DNA of 33,356 bases, taken from NCBI GenBank assembly GCA_017430925.1, contig JAFRMA010000024.1, positions 1-33,356 on the forward strand. The letters are read 5' to 3'. The translations under genes were made by a program, and so were the position numbers. The number at the start of each line of letters is the position of its first letter. The first letter of the stretch is position 1. Of the stretch, positions 17,501 through 25,329 are shown in pieces. The stretch comes from Solobacterium sp. Lineage in GTDB: Bacteria; Bacillota_I; Bacilli_A; Erysipelotrichales; Erysipelotrichaceae. The notes beneath the pieces were generated by a model, which saw only the letters and a program-made list of their open reading frames with translations, had not been told where the DNA came from and did not search any database.

Positions 17501-19756
17501 GATAACGGTGCCGGAGAATTCTATATTTATGATCAGTACTATAATGAGACCATCTACTTCTTCTATTCACGACTGAAGTATAATATCAACTTCATGGACG
17601 GAAGATACTTTGATGGTAACGGGAACACATTGACAGATTATGAGTCTGCCGGTCACTGGAAAGATGAGGATGACATTGTCTACGGCTCCAGTCTGGCTTC
17701 CTTCAACAAGGGCGGCGATGACTACTATGAGCCTGAAGCGGCTTATCCCGGCTTTGTGTTCGAGGGATGGTATATCGATGACGCATGTACATCGGCGTAT
17801 ACATTTACAACGATGCCTAAGGGCGGTCTGACCGTCTTCGCGAAGTGGCGTCAGGTACAGTACCGTGTGTTTATCCGTCCAAACGCGAAACTGCCAGACG
17901 GAACGAATGATCCATCTCTGGACTGGGGCGACAGCGATCAGCCGGATGATAAGAAACAAGCCATGAACTTCCGTATTTCCTATATGGGTCAGGTGAGTAT
18001 ACCTACGGGTGTGCGTGATGATTATGAATTTATTGGCTGGTTCCTGGATGAGGAAACAACAATGCCATTTAACGATGCGACAAAACTGACGGAAGATATC
18101 GTAACAGAGGATTACGATAAGACAGATCCGGCGAATTACACGGATAAGATGAATAAATTCGGAGAGATCGAAGGATCCGGATGGAACTCCGATCTTACCG
18201 GGTATAACGGAGGAGATCGTTTCTGGATCACGAAGAAACTGGAACTCTACGGAAAGTGGAGTGCGATCCTGACCGGTGCGGAAGGTATCGGTATCATCTA
18301 CGACGCAAACGGCGGAAGCAACGCTCCGACGGATACCAAGAAGTATAAGGATAATGTCAAGGCTATCGCTCAGGCCGCATCTGTACCACCAACGAATTAC
18401 CGATTCCTGTACTGGGTCGTTCAGAAGTGGGACGGAGAAGCGTATGTCGACGCAACAGACAGCAGCGGGAATCCGATCGTTGTCTATCCGGGTGACAGTT
18501 TCAATGTGCTGAAAGCCTATGCCAAGGTGACCGATCTTACGGAAGATGATGATGAGTATGTCAGCGGTGAAGTATACAAGGCATATACGATGCAGCTGCG
18601 GGCGGAATACGGACCGACAGAGGAGTCCAAGGATACGTATATCGACTGGTACAGAAACTGGAGTGAAGATGATACAGCGGCAGAGGGACTGCTTCACAAT
18701 GATACAGAACTGAAGATTAACCAGGCCGTGGATATCTATACCCTGACTTCAGGAGTCCCGACTCGTACTGGTTATAAGTTCCTCGGATGGGCAAGAGAAC
18801 CGGAATTTGATCTTGACAGCGATAACCATCCTACAGGAGATGCCAAGACATACTATGAAGTCGATGAGGAAGACCTGTTCCTGAAGTGGGTGACAGATAC
18901 CGAAGAAGCGCACTATGAAGCACAGGATTCGTCCGGAACATGGGTCAATGTGACACAGGTCGCTGCTGACGAAAAGATGCCGTACCATGCATTATACGCA
19001 GTATGGGGGAAGGATCACTTCTTCATCTTCCATTCCGCTACCGGTGTGCTGGAAGCTGTGGAATATACCGAGAGCATCGATCTGACGGAATATGTCACAG
19101 ACGGATATCTCTACGGTGGTTACTACAGCGCCTATACACGCTATGAAGCAACGGATGCAGACAAGGCTAACGCAGAAAAGAGCGCAGATCTCAAGATAAC
19201 GATTCCTGACAGTACGTATACTCCCGAAACAGACAGCACGCATGTCGGATTTTGGAATATCGAAAATGCATACACTGCGCCTGGAACGTCTATGAAACCG
19301 GATGCGCAGACGGTATACTACCTGAAGGAAGTACCTACCTGCTATCTGAGAAACTACCATCAGATTACATACGTGAAGTCGACAGGAGTGCTGACAGGGC
19401 TCTATCTGCTGACAGCAGTTGATGATAACACATATAATTCAGAGGGATTCGTTCTGAAATCTGATGATGACAAGGAAGCTACAATTGTTAAGACATTCTC
19501 AGTTACAAACAGCGGAACAGGCAAGACAATCACTTTAACACCTTCGATCGTGTTCAGCAGCGTTGGACTTGCCTCAGAAGGCGGCGGATATCTGGGTTAC
19601 AGCGATATAACCGCAACAGATTATTTTGCTGAAGGAACATTTACGGTATCTCCTTTCTGGGTGACACCGGATGAAATAAAGGTTAATGGAACAAGTATCC
19701 GAACAGTAACGATAAGTTCACTGACGAAGAAGGGAATCACGAAAACAGATAATTAG
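14516..19756 (+). CDS. Giant secreted InlB-B-repeat protein, copy 1
   Basis: I place the start at the ATG at 14516 because AGGAGG lies seven bases upstream (14503-14508) and a Sec signal peptide follows (MNKKVLSVILSALMSVSVLQ, cleavage probably after PVFA). The frame is open from 14474. The 1746-residue protein then has a Glu/Pro/Thr-rich stalk (about 32-148), a beta domain (VTYNGVTVTV onward), and a Tyr/Glu-rich region of alternating VPAxT motifs (about 260-410). At least seven InlB-B-type units follow, with FxGW cores near residues 487, 580, 666, 1080, 1171, 1295 and 1421, often ending in AKW. The last 240 residues match copy 2. There is no LPXTG, choline-binding or S-layer motif, so how it is held at the surface is unknown. 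An adhesin role is inferred from architecture. Confidence 0.9.
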   Translation: MNKKVLSVILSALMSVSVLQTPVFAAGEEPEADGHEVVTEVQKNTVEEIEEVQEPEEEGENLEEPAEETPEVAEESETPVVMEVPEETEEPEETPVIQEETEEPEEPEASEVTEPEETEEPAESEDLLIAEEESEEDVVLTETPEEEPEVTLITPEPVTYNGVTVTVNYLSDTFGGKEVTLVVGEPGETEKEALKALGRSFKAVDITFIDEEGNPVQPEEGKNVSVSLEAESLKDTENYGVVHVDGEGNITEMDVVPEVTNTVTEHVKVGETTRTVEVPAETETVEVQDYKEETYMEYELTEQTVEVPAVISYRYVRKSREVEVTQGTWGFFNYGKSGQNQTRTEYYYEKEPYVVREAYTYSTWKRIPVQKTRTVPAGTRNETRVVKEAYSYEVTEDVYEDVVYNDVQTSFEAGSFSVYAVIGGSTDDEARAIVNFYGIDDALINTYFVKNSDQLPPENDEDRDPAVQYIDEIVTDPGIGGVLTGNLVFVGWYISETGNKDYTTATTPKTIDGIRTYLANMDITEGDVVNIYAMIFKVFTITYFDEANISMGSDEVKILSNESSGAYTVNKTYIPVDPTKSFEGWLTDNDAHIADATYNGESVSEPYKMGTTMNVSGDIIFTVSAPKGRWLVFDENGKGATYNAPQFVKDGAVTKAPTLEMQRLGYTFVGWYTERYADDETPDEANKFTFGGELTENPTTIYAKWTSATSAEYTVLYWLQDVSGTGYDFDKSETVTGTVGTAITVTQNNNTVRVTGVPDYTVANGFSYDHSDTGKTVTAEGNTVVNVYINRNSYTLTFQIYDYTYTVSTNDNDNNPAKYGDVNGQKARVYWRNGAFRTTDRNNGPIYNGTVYTRSNSQSWTAIKTITALYEQNISSYFPIVGDNGTTYNNGERWEPQANTLGWHEVMVYIDSMPNDNVTFHLNTANRPLKTMNYYVEALPTDTENVVTHKGTRYVLFNSISARYNGVTVEDFVELDGFARVEATRTVNGDALTPVDNGAGEFYIYDQYYNETIYFFYSRLKYNINFMDGRYFDGNGNTLTDYESAGHWKDEDDIVYGSSLASFNKGGDDYYEPEAAYPGFVFEGWYIDDACTSAYTFTTMPKGGLTVFAKWRQVQYRVFIRPNAKLPDGTNDPSLDWGDSDQPDDKKQAMNFRISYMGQVSIPTGVRDDYEFIGWFLDEETTMPFNDATKLTEDIVTEDYDKTDPANYTDKMNKFGEIEGSGWNSDLTGYNGGDRFWITKKLELYGKWSAILTGAEGIGIIYDANGGSNAPTDTKKYKDNVKAIAQAASVPPTNYRFLYWVVQKWDGEAYVDATDSSGNPIVVYPGDSFNVLKAYAKVTDLTEDDDEYVSGEVYKAYTMQLRAEYGPTEESKDTYIDWYRNWSEDDTAAEGLLHNDTELKINQAVDIYTLTSGVPTRTGYKFLGWAREPEFDLDSDNHPTGDAKTYYEVDEEDLFLKWVTDTEEAHYEAQDSSGTWVNVTQVAADEKMPYHALYAVWGKDHFFIFHSATGVLEAVEYTESIDLTEYVTDGYLYGGYYSAYTRYEATDADKANAEKSADLKITIPDSTYTPETDSTHVGFWNIENAYTAPGTSMKPDAQTVYYLKEVPTCYLRNYHQITYVKSTGVLTGLYLLTAVDDNTYNSEGFVLKSDDDKEATIVKTFSVTNSGTGKTITLTPSIVFSSVGLASEGGGYLGYSDITATDYFAEGTFTVSPFWVTPDEIKVNGTSIRTVTISSLTKKGITKTDN
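14609..14960 (+). repeat. Glu/Pro-rich low-complexity stalk repeat, copy 1
   Basis: This stretch is built of degenerate repeats of GAAGAACCGGAAGAAAC-type units encoding EEPEE/ETEEPE. It follows the signal peptide and probably forms an extended, negatively charged stalk. Short repeats of this kind tend to expand and contract. It also creates long Ser-rich reading frames on the opposite strand, which are artefacts. Confidence 0.75.
15113..15200 (+). repeat. 88-nt block identical to 20806-20893
   Basis: An 88-nt segment of copy 1 is identical, synonymous sites included, to 20806-20893 of copy 2. Flanking sequence differs at many positions. This suggests recent gene conversion or strong constraint on this part of the beta domain (FKAVDITFIDEEGNPVQPEE). 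Confidence 0.85.
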
Positions 19757-19770
19757 GAAGGGATAGTACT

Positions 19771-19965
19771 ATAGGTAAAAAGGCCTATAGTAAATCGGAA
19801 TATTCCGAGTTTGGCCTAGCTGTGGATCTGACAATCAACCCAACGCAGATCAACATATTCAGGATGGCGGATTATGATAAAATAAATCTCGCGGCGATGG
19901 ATACAAATAACAATCAGTTTATCTCAAAAAAAGATTGCAGATTGGTCAGAAACCATCAGTGGTAG
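19771..19965 (+). pseudogene. Small EF-hand peptide gene paralogue lacking a standard start codon
   Basis: A 64-codon open frame begins 14 nt after the exoprotein stop, exactly as the intact paralogue at 25002 does after its own. Its first codons read (ATA)GKKAYS, aligning with MAKKKYSS of the paralogue, with ATA in place of ATG. GGAAGGG sits at the right distance upstream. Its C-terminal part, INLAAMDTNNNQFISKKD, holds a calcium loop at residues 44-55 (D, N, N, I, S, D at positions 1, 3, 5, 8, 9, 12), again matching the paralogue. The leader proline of the YxxP motif is missing and the middle is shorter. Either ATA is used as a rare start or the gene is decaying; internal starts are a GTG at 19822 and an ATG at 19864. 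It ends in Trp. Confidence 0.65.
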
Positions 19966-19993
19966 GTAAGATTTACTAAATAGTTAACAGAAC

Positions 19994-20034
19994 ATGCTAT
20001 AACAGTTAAAAGAGTGTTATAGCATTTTCGTTTT
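19994..20034 (+). terminator. Rho-independent terminator after the first exoprotein unit
   Basis: A perfect 11-bp stem (arms 19994-20004 and 20015-20025, ten-base loop) is followed by two T tracts separated by CG. It lies 28 nt after the small EF-hand ORF, so the exoprotein and its small partner form one transcription unit that ends here. Confidence 0.8.
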
Positions 20035-20115
20035 CGTCACCGCTGGTATAAAACCTTAAATTAACAGGAATATACCGATGGAAAAGTGCTTTACAAGATC
20101 TTTATTTTAATGACT

Positions 20116-20144
20116 TTGAAGAAAATGAGTGATATATTTATTCT
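20116..20144 (+). promoter_or_regulatory. Candidate sigma-A promoter of the second exoprotein gene
   Basis: TTGAAG (20116-20121) and TATTCT (20139-20144) are separated by exactly 17 bp in an AT-rich stretch following the terminator. This would give a leader of about 60 nt before the ATG at 20212. A second TATA-like box just downstream (TATAAA) leaves the exact -10 open. Confidence 0.45.
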
Positions 20145-20211
20145 GTATAAATATACGTAATTCTTTTTGCATCTTTTAAAGTGCAGAAAGATTGGTATGG
20201 GAGGACAGGAT

Positions 20212-23200
20212 ATGAATAAAAAAGCTCTATCTGTAATTCTGTCAGCACTAATGAGTGTCAGTGTGTTCCAGACACCAGTGTTTGCAACAGGGGAAGAACC
20301 TGAAGCTGACGGTCAGGAAGTAACAGAAGTACAGGAAAATCAGACAACAGAAGAAATAACCGAAGAAACACAGGAACCAGAAGAAGAGATTGAAAACCTC
20401 GAGGAACCTGAGAAAGAAACTTCGGAAGTGACGGAAGAAACTGGGGAAACAGAAACTCCTGCAGTTACGGAAGTTCCTGAAGAAACAGAAGAACCGGAAG
20501 AAACCGAAGCTCCCGAAGTCGCTGAGTCTGAAGAACCGGCAGAAGAGTCTGAAGAGACAGTGGAAGATCCCGAAGAGAGCGAAGGTCTTTTGATCGCTGA
20601 AGAAGAGGAAGAAGAAGACGTCGTACTTGCGGAAACACCGGAAGAAGAACCGGAAGTAACACTGATCACACCGGAGCCAGTGACCTACAATGGAGTAACA
20701 GTAACGGTCAGCTATCTTTCTGATACTTTTGGTGGTAAAGAAGTCACCATGGTCGTCGGAGAACCGGGAGAAACAGAAACAGAAGCCCTGGAAGCCCTTG
20801 GGGGTTCTTTCAAAGCGGTCGATATCACATTCATTGACGAAGAAGGCAATCCTGTCCAGCCTGAAGAAGGAAAGAATGTATCGGTATCGCTTGTAGCAGA
20901 CGGCATGGATGCGGCAGGTTATTACGAAGCAGTCCATGTAGACGGCGAAGGGAATATCGTATCACTCACTGCCGATGCAGATGTGGCAGACACATTCACA
21001 GAAAAAGTAAAGATTGGTGAAGCAGTAAAAACAGTTGAAGTCCCTGCGGAGACAGAGACTGTAGAAGTACAGGATTATAAAGAAGAGACATACACGGAGT
21101 ATGAACTGAAAGAACAGAAGGTTGAAATACCGGCGGTCATTTCTTATCGGTATGTACGCAAGAGTAGAGAAGTAGAAGTAACACAAAACAACTGGGGATT
21201 CTTCAACTTTGGAAAATCCGGCCAGAGCCAGAAACGCATAGAGTACTACTATGAGAAAGAACCGTATGTAGTAAGAGAAGCGTACACTTATTCGACCTGG
21301 AAAAGAATTCCTGTGCAGAAGACAAGGACAGTCCCTGCCGGAACCCATACAGAGACAAGAGTCATACGTGAAGCATACACATACGAAGAAACAGAAGATG
21401 TCTATGAAGATGTAACGCTCTACAATGTTGCAGCATCCTTCAGCGCGGAATCATTCTCTGTCTATGCGATCGTAGCGGTCGGCACAGACGGCAGCATCGA
21501 TTTCGATGAGACCTTCGGCGCAGATCATATCACAGTACAGGCACCGGCTGGAGCCTTCGAAGAAGGAACGGTCATGAAGATCGAGACAGTCGATGATCCG
21601 GATGTATTAGCCAATGCGCTGAAAGCACTCGGCGATCATACATACAGTATTTATGGTATCGACATCAGCTTTTGGAATGGTGAGCAGGAAGTAGAACCTC
21701 AGAAGCCTGTAAAAGTCACCTGGTCATCCGATAATATCAACGCAGGAGATACTATCGTACATATCAATGATGATGGAATAGCAGAAAAGGTAACTGCACT
21801 GGTACAGGATAACAAGACAGTCTTTACAACGGATAAGTTCTCAACATATACAACGACCAGATTGGATTCAATCGACTTTACACAGGCTTATGCAAGTGCG
21901 ATCTTGTTCGATCCATCTACACTTGTGCCTACAGAGCCGATGGCTTCTGGTCTTCTCGCAGATACACATCCGGAATTTGACGGATATACATACATCAACG
22001 CAACATATGAAAAGAATGGTGTAACGAGCAGCGACCATGTCGTATATCTCGGTGCATTCATCTATCGTGAATTCGACGATGATGGAAACCAGATTGGTTC
22101 AGACAAAACATATGTCTACTACCGTACAGAGACCACACAGGACAATGACCTGATTGTCAAACTGGCGGATGATGAAACGATCCATCTGCATTATGAGCCT
22201 ACACCTGTCAATGTAACTTATCAGGTTGTTTATGGTGGACAGATTTATACGCTGACCGGCAACAATCTAGATCTTCCTGCCGAATTGATAACTGCATTAG
22301 GGGATGATTCAGATGGTTTGATTGTGAATGGTCCAACATCTGTAAAGACGGGCACAAACTATCCACAGGCATATACAGTTGAAATTCCTCGTGGATACCA
22401 AGCAACAATTACAAGATCCGGTTCTACAGCTGGAAGTCTTGGAACAGAGCCGACATATTCGCTTGATGGAAACAATAAGATTATCACTAAGAACGGAACT
22501 CTTTCCTTAAGTGGCACATATGATATTCCTAGAGTTCAGACACCACAAACTATTATAATTAATCTGACAAAGCGCAATACTTTCACATTCAACGCTAGGT
22601 GGTTCCTCGCAACGGTTTATACTGGTGGTGCAGGTAATAGCACAAATACATTGGGTGATAGACTAATTAATGCGAATAGGCAGGCGGCACGTATTACAAG
22701 TGATATTGGAACAATTACTACAAGCGGCAATAATGCAGGCACAGGCACTATCAGCAACAACTCCTATACGTGGTCGTTCTGGACCAATATGGAAGTACCC
22801 GATGATATTTCAAGTGGAAACGACCGCTGGATGGTAGATGCTTTGGAAATCAATGGAACGACCATTGAGATTCCATATGCTGAAACATTGACCAGTCCTG
22901 TATCCAAAACTACGACATTGCCTAGCGGAACAGAAATCACAGTTACCCTGGATCAGATTCAGAATTCCAGTGGAACGGGAAAGACACGCCACTATACTAT
23001 TACTGTGAGTAATGCATATGAAAATATTGTAATCAGCGGTGGTAACATTGTTAACGCAGCAAGTTCGACAGAAATTATTGCAGAAGTTCTGGAAAATGTA
23101 ACCTATGCGTTCAATGGATATTCTACCAGTGACAGAGCATACTCTGGTACAGGATTCGGATGGCAGACATGGGGTGTCGGCGAGCCAATCGCCGTCGGAG

Positions 23201-24987
23201 CAACCCAGTCCGTCCAAAACGGCCGTAACTACAACATGTATGGCTTCAACCAAGCCAACAATGACGCGATGCGGTTCCAGGTTCCGACAGGATACTATAA
23301 TCCAGAAATTGCATTCGTTACAACTACCGAACAGGATCTGATCTCCAATGTAGAACTTGGCAGAGGATTGATCAGAGGTACCATGACAGATGGATATTAT
23401 CCAATCACCGGCAATCCGACAAATGGGTACTACTACTTCAGAATCACGAACTACAGTAACAATGGCAAAGTTGCACTGCTGAGAATCCGCGCAAGCTTGA
23501 TGCGTTATGGCGTCAACTATGACAAAGGTGACATCAGTGTTGATGCAACGATTCCTGAATACGACTGGGGCGGATACTACGGTGATGGTACGCTGCAGGG
23601 CTACAACATTGAAGACAATACCTATGTCGTAATAAACAAGTCTGCCCCGACAGCAGATGGTTATATCTTCCAGTACTATACGATTACTGGTGCACCAACC
23701 ACACAGCACTATGCACCCAGCCAGAAGATTCCTCTGGCAGATGTTGCGCAATATGCGACGTACAATGCAGAAAAAGGCGAATTCGTCATTCAGCTGGTAG
23801 CGCACTGGGAGAAACAGACGGAAGAATCACCGATCAATGTCGTAGCACATGTTTACCTGGACGATGTTCAGTTGGAAGACTACACGACAGTCGTTCCGCA
23901 GGGATCTTCGATTTACATCGACATTGACTCTGAGACAATGTCCACGATTATGGACAAGTACAACTGGCAGTTATTCTATGATGAAACAGCGTCCAGCCCG
24001 TTCATTTCTGATGTTAATGATACAAACAACGAAGTAATACTCCGTCTGTACAGTAAGTTCTATGTTTATCACTCCAGCACTGGTGTCTTGGAACTGCATA
24101 CAACGAAGGAGTGCGAGGTCGAGGATAATGGTGTTCTTTCCATCGGCACACTGGATATTACGAAACTGACAAATTCCGGATCTCTGTACGGTGGCTACTA
24201 TATGGATTATCAGGGAGCACACGAAGGAAACTCAACATCCGGCACGAATCTGGTTAAGGCAGCAGCGGATTACAACAACGATTACGGCACACTGTCGACC
24301 TCTGATATCCAGTCGCTGTCCAACGGAAAGGGAGTCGTGATCGATGATAACTCCGATACAGTAGGAACCCCGTATGATCCTGCAACATATGCAGATCATG
24401 TAGGCTGGTGGGACATCAACAACGCATTCACAACTACAGTGACAACACCGGCCACCACATGGTATAGTAATCGTGGTTCCAAGGATACAGCAACATTGCA
24501 GTCCGGCGGTAAAGGTACAGAAGTCACAGTCGCAAGAGCTGGTATCTACTACCTGAAGGAAGTACCTACCTGCTATCTGAGAAACTACCATCAGATAACA
24601 TTTGTTAAATCAACAGGTGCATTAACCGGTCTCTATCTCCTGACAGCGGTTGATGATACTACATACAACTCAGAAGGATTTGTTCTGAAATCTGAAGACA
24701 ACAAGGAAGCTACAATTGTTAAGACGTTCTCAATCACTAATAGCGGCACCGGTAAGACAATCACTCTGACACCGTCGATCGTCTATCAGAATGTTGGATT
24801 GACAATGGACGGTGGAGGATATCTGGGTTATAGTGATATAACTGATACAGAGTATTTTGCCGAAGGATCATTTACTATATCACCTTTCTGGGTGACACCG
24901 GATGAAGTGAATGTAAACGGAACAAGTATCCGAACAGTAACGATTAGTTCGCTAACGAAGAAGGGAATCACAAAAACAGATAATTAG
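20212..24987 (+). CDS. Giant secreted InlB-B-repeat-related protein, copy 2
   Basis: The ATG at 20212 is chosen for the GGGAGG seven bases upstream and the Sec signal peptide MNKKALSVILSALMSVSVFQ. The 1591-residue protein repeats copy 1 closely through the Glu-rich stalk, the VTYNGVTVTV beta domain and the Tyr/Glu-rich VPAxT region, to about residue 415. It then diverges: residues about 435-560 resemble the ITVQAPAGAFEEGTVMKI domain common in Bacillota adhesins, followed by about 700 residues I do not recognise, rich in Thr, Asn and Tyr. One InlB-B-like unit (GYIFQYYTITG to VAHWEKQ) lies near residue 1150. The last 310 residues return to copy 1 sequence. No LPXTG or other anchor is visible. 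The small EF-hand gene follows at 14 nt. Confidence 0.9.
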   Translation: MNKKALSVILSALMSVSVFQTPVFATGEEPEADGQEVTEVQENQTTEEITEETQEPEEEIENLEEPEKETSEVTEETGETETPAVTEVPEETEEPEETEAPEVAESEEPAEESEETVEDPEESEGLLIAEEEEEEDVVLAETPEEEPEVTLITPEPVTYNGVTVTVSYLSDTFGGKEVTMVVGEPGETETEALEALGGSFKAVDITFIDEEGNPVQPEEGKNVSVSLVADGMDAAGYYEAVHVDGEGNIVSLTADADVADTFTEKVKIGEAVKTVEVPAETETVEVQDYKEETYTEYELKEQKVEIPAVISYRYVRKSREVEVTQNNWGFFNFGKSGQSQKRIEYYYEKEPYVVREAYTYSTWKRIPVQKTRTVPAGTHTETRVIREAYTYEETEDVYEDVTLYNVAASFSAESFSVYAIVAVGTDGSIDFDETFGADHITVQAPAGAFEEGTVMKIETVDDPDVLANALKALGDHTYSIYGIDISFWNGEQEVEPQKPVKVTWSSDNINAGDTIVHINDDGIAEKVTALVQDNKTVFTTDKFSTYTTTRLDSIDFTQAYASAILFDPSTLVPTEPMASGLLADTHPEFDGYTYINATYEKNGVTSSDHVVYLGAFIYREFDDDGNQIGSDKTYVYYRTETTQDNDLIVKLADDETIHLHYEPTPVNVTYQVVYGGQIYTLTGNNLDLPAELITALGDDSDGLIVNGPTSVKTGTNYPQAYTVEIPRGYQATITRSGSTAGSLGTEPTYSLDGNNKIITKNGTLSLSGTYDIPRVQTPQTIIINLTKRNTFTFNARWFLATVYTGGAGNSTNTLGDRLINANRQAARITSDIGTITTSGNNAGTGTISNNSYTWSFWTNMEVPDDISSGNDRWMVDALEINGTTIEIPYAETLTSPVSKTTTLPSGTEITVTLDQIQNSSGTGKTRHYTITVSNAYENIVISGGNIVNAASSTEIIAEVLENVTYAFNGYSTSDRAYSGTGFGWQTWGVGEPIAVGATQSVQNGRNYNMYGFNQANNDAMRFQVPTGYYNPEIAFVTTTEQDLISNVELGRGLIRGTMTDGYYPITGNPTNGYYYFRITNYSNNGKVALLRIRASLMRYGVNYDKGDISVDATIPEYDWGGYYGDGTLQGYNIEDNTYVVINKSAPTADGYIFQYYTITGAPTTQHYAPSQKIPLADVAQYATYNAEKGEFVIQLVAHWEKQTEESPINVVAHVYLDDVQLEDYTTVVPQGSSIYIDIDSETMSTIMDKYNWQLFYDETASSPFISDVNDTNNEVILRLYSKFYVYHSSTGVLELHTTKECEVEDNGVLSIGTLDITKLTNSGSLYGGYYMDYQGAHEGNSTSGTNLVKAAADYNNDYGTLSTSDIQSLSNGKGVVIDDNSDTVGTPYDPATYADHVGWWDINNAFTTTVTTPATTWYSNRGSKDTATLQSGGKGTEVTVARAGIYYLKEVPTCYLRNYHQITFVKSTGALTGLYLLTAVDDTTYNSEGFVLKSEDNKEATIVKTFSITNSGTGKTITLTPSIVYQNVGLTMDGGGYLGYSDITDTEYFAEGSFTISPFWVTPDEVNVNGTSIRTVTISSLTKKGITKTDN
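20296..20658 (+). repeat. Glu/Pro-rich low-complexity stalk repeat, copy 2
   Basis: Degenerate GAAGAAnCnGAAGAA units encode a stalk rich in EEPEE, ETPAVTE and EESEE, parallel to the one in copy 1 but with different repeat order and number. It begins just after the signal peptide and ends before the shared beta domain. Confidence 0.75.
20806..20893 (+). repeat. 88-nt block identical to 15113-15200
   Basis: The counterpart of the identical block in copy 1. A second 50-nt identical block links 24547-24596 with 19316-19365 in the C-terminal region, where both encode YLKEVPTCYLRNYHQ. Confidence 0.85.
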
Positions 24988-25001
24988 GGAGGAAGATATA
25001 T

Positions 25002-25259
25002 ATGGCAAAGAAAAAGTATAGCAGTCCAATCATCATGAATGAGAATCCTGGAGATGCTACAATCGTTATTGGTAATTCACAAGGAACGTCAGGAGATACA
25101 TCGGTATTTACGTTTGAGGAAGGATTTCCAGCGAGTGTAATAGCATTAATAGAGGGGAATTGTGATGATATGGATCTGCAGGATATGGACAGCGATCACA
25201 ATTACGTAATCACATACGAAGAGTATCAGGCATGGTACGATGAATACGGTTGGTTCTAA
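25002..25259 (+). CDS. Small EF-hand protein with YxxP N-terminus, RiPP-precursor-like
   Basis: An 85-residue protein with GGGAGGAAG upstream. It has no signal peptide. The N-terminus MAKKKYSSPIIM contains YxxP followed by hydrophobic residues, the motif that recognition elements bind in lasso-peptide leaders. The C-terminal part holds an EF-hand or half-dockerin calcium loop at 63-74 (D63, D65, N67, I70, T71, E74), preceded by a short helix around VIALIEGN, and ends in GWF. A hairpin separates it from the kinase/PqqD/nucleotidyltransferase cassette. Its placement suggests it is the substrate of that cassette or a calcium-dependent partner of the exoprotein upstream. Both roles are inference; I do not recognise a named family. 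Confidence 0.75.
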   Translation: MAKKKYSSPIIMNENPGDATIVIGNSQGTSGDTSVFTFEEGFPASVIALIEGNCDDMDLQDMDSDHNYVITYEEYQAWYDEYGWF

Positions 25260-25273
25260 TATGAATATTAATT

Positions 25274-25307
25274 AATAACACGGAGGAGGTAACTCCTCCA
25301 TGTTATT
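25274..25307 (+). terminator. Strong hairpin with GTAA tetraloop, partial terminator or mRNA stabiliser
   Basis: A 14-bp stem with a single C-A mismatch pairs 25274-25288 with 25293-25307, closing on a GNRA-type GTAA loop. The upper seven pairs are G+C-rich. The T tract after it is interrupted, so it probably terminates incompletely, leaving more transcript for the small EF-hand gene than for the downstream enzymes. It also folds a GGAGGAGG stretch into the stem. Confidence 0.65.
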
Positions 25308-25329
25308 GTATAAGGGAGGATTCACGCAG

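Noticed and set aside
17567..18697. Long minus-strand open frame of 376 codons inside exoprotein copy 1
   Set aside because: It is antisense to a clearly coding gene with signal peptide and domains, has no ribosome site or recognisable motif, and its Arg/Ile/Cys-rich composition is what codon bias in the sense gene produces.
22810..23805. Minus-strand open frame of 331 codons inside exoprotein copy 2
   Set aside because: Antisense shadow of the real gene; no domain, start signal or conservation with the similar frame in copy 1.
14516..24987. LPXTG-anchored sortase substrates
   Set aside because: Both proteins end in a soluble sequence (KKGITKTDN) with no LPXTG, hydrophobic segment or basic tail, and no sortase gene is present in the window.
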